29,164 nt of DNA, taken from positions 1,002,422 to 1,031,585 of the forward strand of contig BFEA01000254.1 of NCBI GenBank assembly GCA_003427395.1, given 5' to 3'. The stretch comes from Chara braunii. Taxonomy: Eukaryota > Streptophyta > Charophyceae > Charales > Characeae. The notes beneath the pieces were generated by a model that saw only the letters and a program-made list of their open reading frames with translations, was not told the origin of the DNA and searched no databases. Both the position numbers and the translations under genes were made by a program. The stretch's first letter is position 1; each line of letters begins with the position of its first letter. Shown here piece by piece: positions 28,603 through 29,164 of the stretch.

Positions 28603-29030
28603 GACTATGTGACACCTGCCGCCTAGGCCGCTGGCATTTCGGTTGGGGTTGTAGCCTGTTTTTTTAATATTTTTGTTTCACCCCTAAAAATACGTAAAAA
28701 AAAACAAAAAATATAGGGGTGTAAGGCTTGGAAAACCCTACAATCCTATGTTTTTTTATATTTTGGAATTCGACTTCGTTTAAGATTTTTAAAAAATAAA
28801 AAATAAAATTCGATTTAAAAAAAAAAAAAAAAAAAAAAAGCAGGATTTTTTTTGTTGGCATTTTTTATCATGAGGGATATCGTCCCTGAGCTGTGCTGTT
28901 TTTTTTTTTTGAAATGATTTTCGGTTCTTTATTGGGAAATTAGGTGTTTAAAAAAAATAAAGATGCAAAAATTTTAAACAAATCAACAAAAAAACGGGTC
29001 AGGCTGGGGTTGGTGTGTGTCTGTGTCATC

Positions 29031-29089
<59 letters not shown>

Positions 29090-29164
29090 TGTGTGAGAGA
29101 GAGAATCAATCAATCAATCAATCAATCAAACCAATCAAGATCCTATTTATTCATTAGCGGTTAA
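28603..29164. repeat. A/T-rich flank and simple repeats
   Basis: CACCCCTA (28680-28687) can pair with TAGGGGTG (28714-28721). There are A and T runs at 28818-28840 and 28900-28910, a GT tract at about 29032-29094 and an (AATC)n tract at 29104-29128. No gene. Confidence 0.75.

Overview
The window looks like nuclear DNA from a large, repeat-rich eukaryotic genome, most likely of the plant or charophyte lineage. The evidence is long GA, GT, A/T and G tracts, LINE tails with a reverse-transcriptase zinc-binding domain, a Ty3/gypsy-type Gag, a plant-type initiator-tRNA-Met primer-binding site, GT-AG introns, and one assembly gap (11402-11664). A Chara-like genome is my guess from the general look, not a proof. 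I see no intact host gene, no rRNA or tRNA gene and no CRISPR array.

Layout. 1-400: GA microsatellite and a dispersed repeat. About 410-2770: an unusual stretch of successive short and nested hairpins, interrupted by a decaying 53-55 bp minisatellite (1.6-1.95 kb) whose units carry their own hairpin. 2.8-3.85 kb: unassigned sequence with a few more hairpins. 3.85-5.53 kb (minus): broken gag of an LTR retrotransposon; a candidate primer-binding site on the same strand lies at 7275-7286. 5.57-6.7 kb: telomere-like repeats, a motif built on CCCCATGGGG in three copies, and a long purine tract. 7.33-8.81 kb (plus): decayed 3' part of a LINE. 9.17-9.70 kb (minus): an unrecognised open frame. 9.7-11.4 kb: GC-richer, promoter-like sequence with inverted CCAAT boxes. 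12.3-14.7 kb: LINE-tail repeats and a second LINE 3' end (minus) ending in poly(A). 14.7-21.78 kb: microsatellites, short direct repeats, a perfect palindrome and a 47-base G run. 21.78-28.60 kb: 2.25 tandem copies of a unit of about 3.0 kb. 28.6-29.16 kb: A/T-rich and simple repeats.

The most interesting element is the tandem array. On its minus strand each full unit carries remnants of an RS-rich / coil-like / SAP-like protein gene. The SAP and acidic exon joins the next exon through a short GT-AG intron whose splice sites and codon phase agree between the two copies; the junction codon differs only synonymously (AGT/AGC, both Ser). Both copies are broken by stops or frameshifts, and a stop between the coil and SAP parts is shared by both. 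A strong stem-loop follows each gene. The second interesting item is the hairpin-dense stretch near the left end, for which I have no known class.
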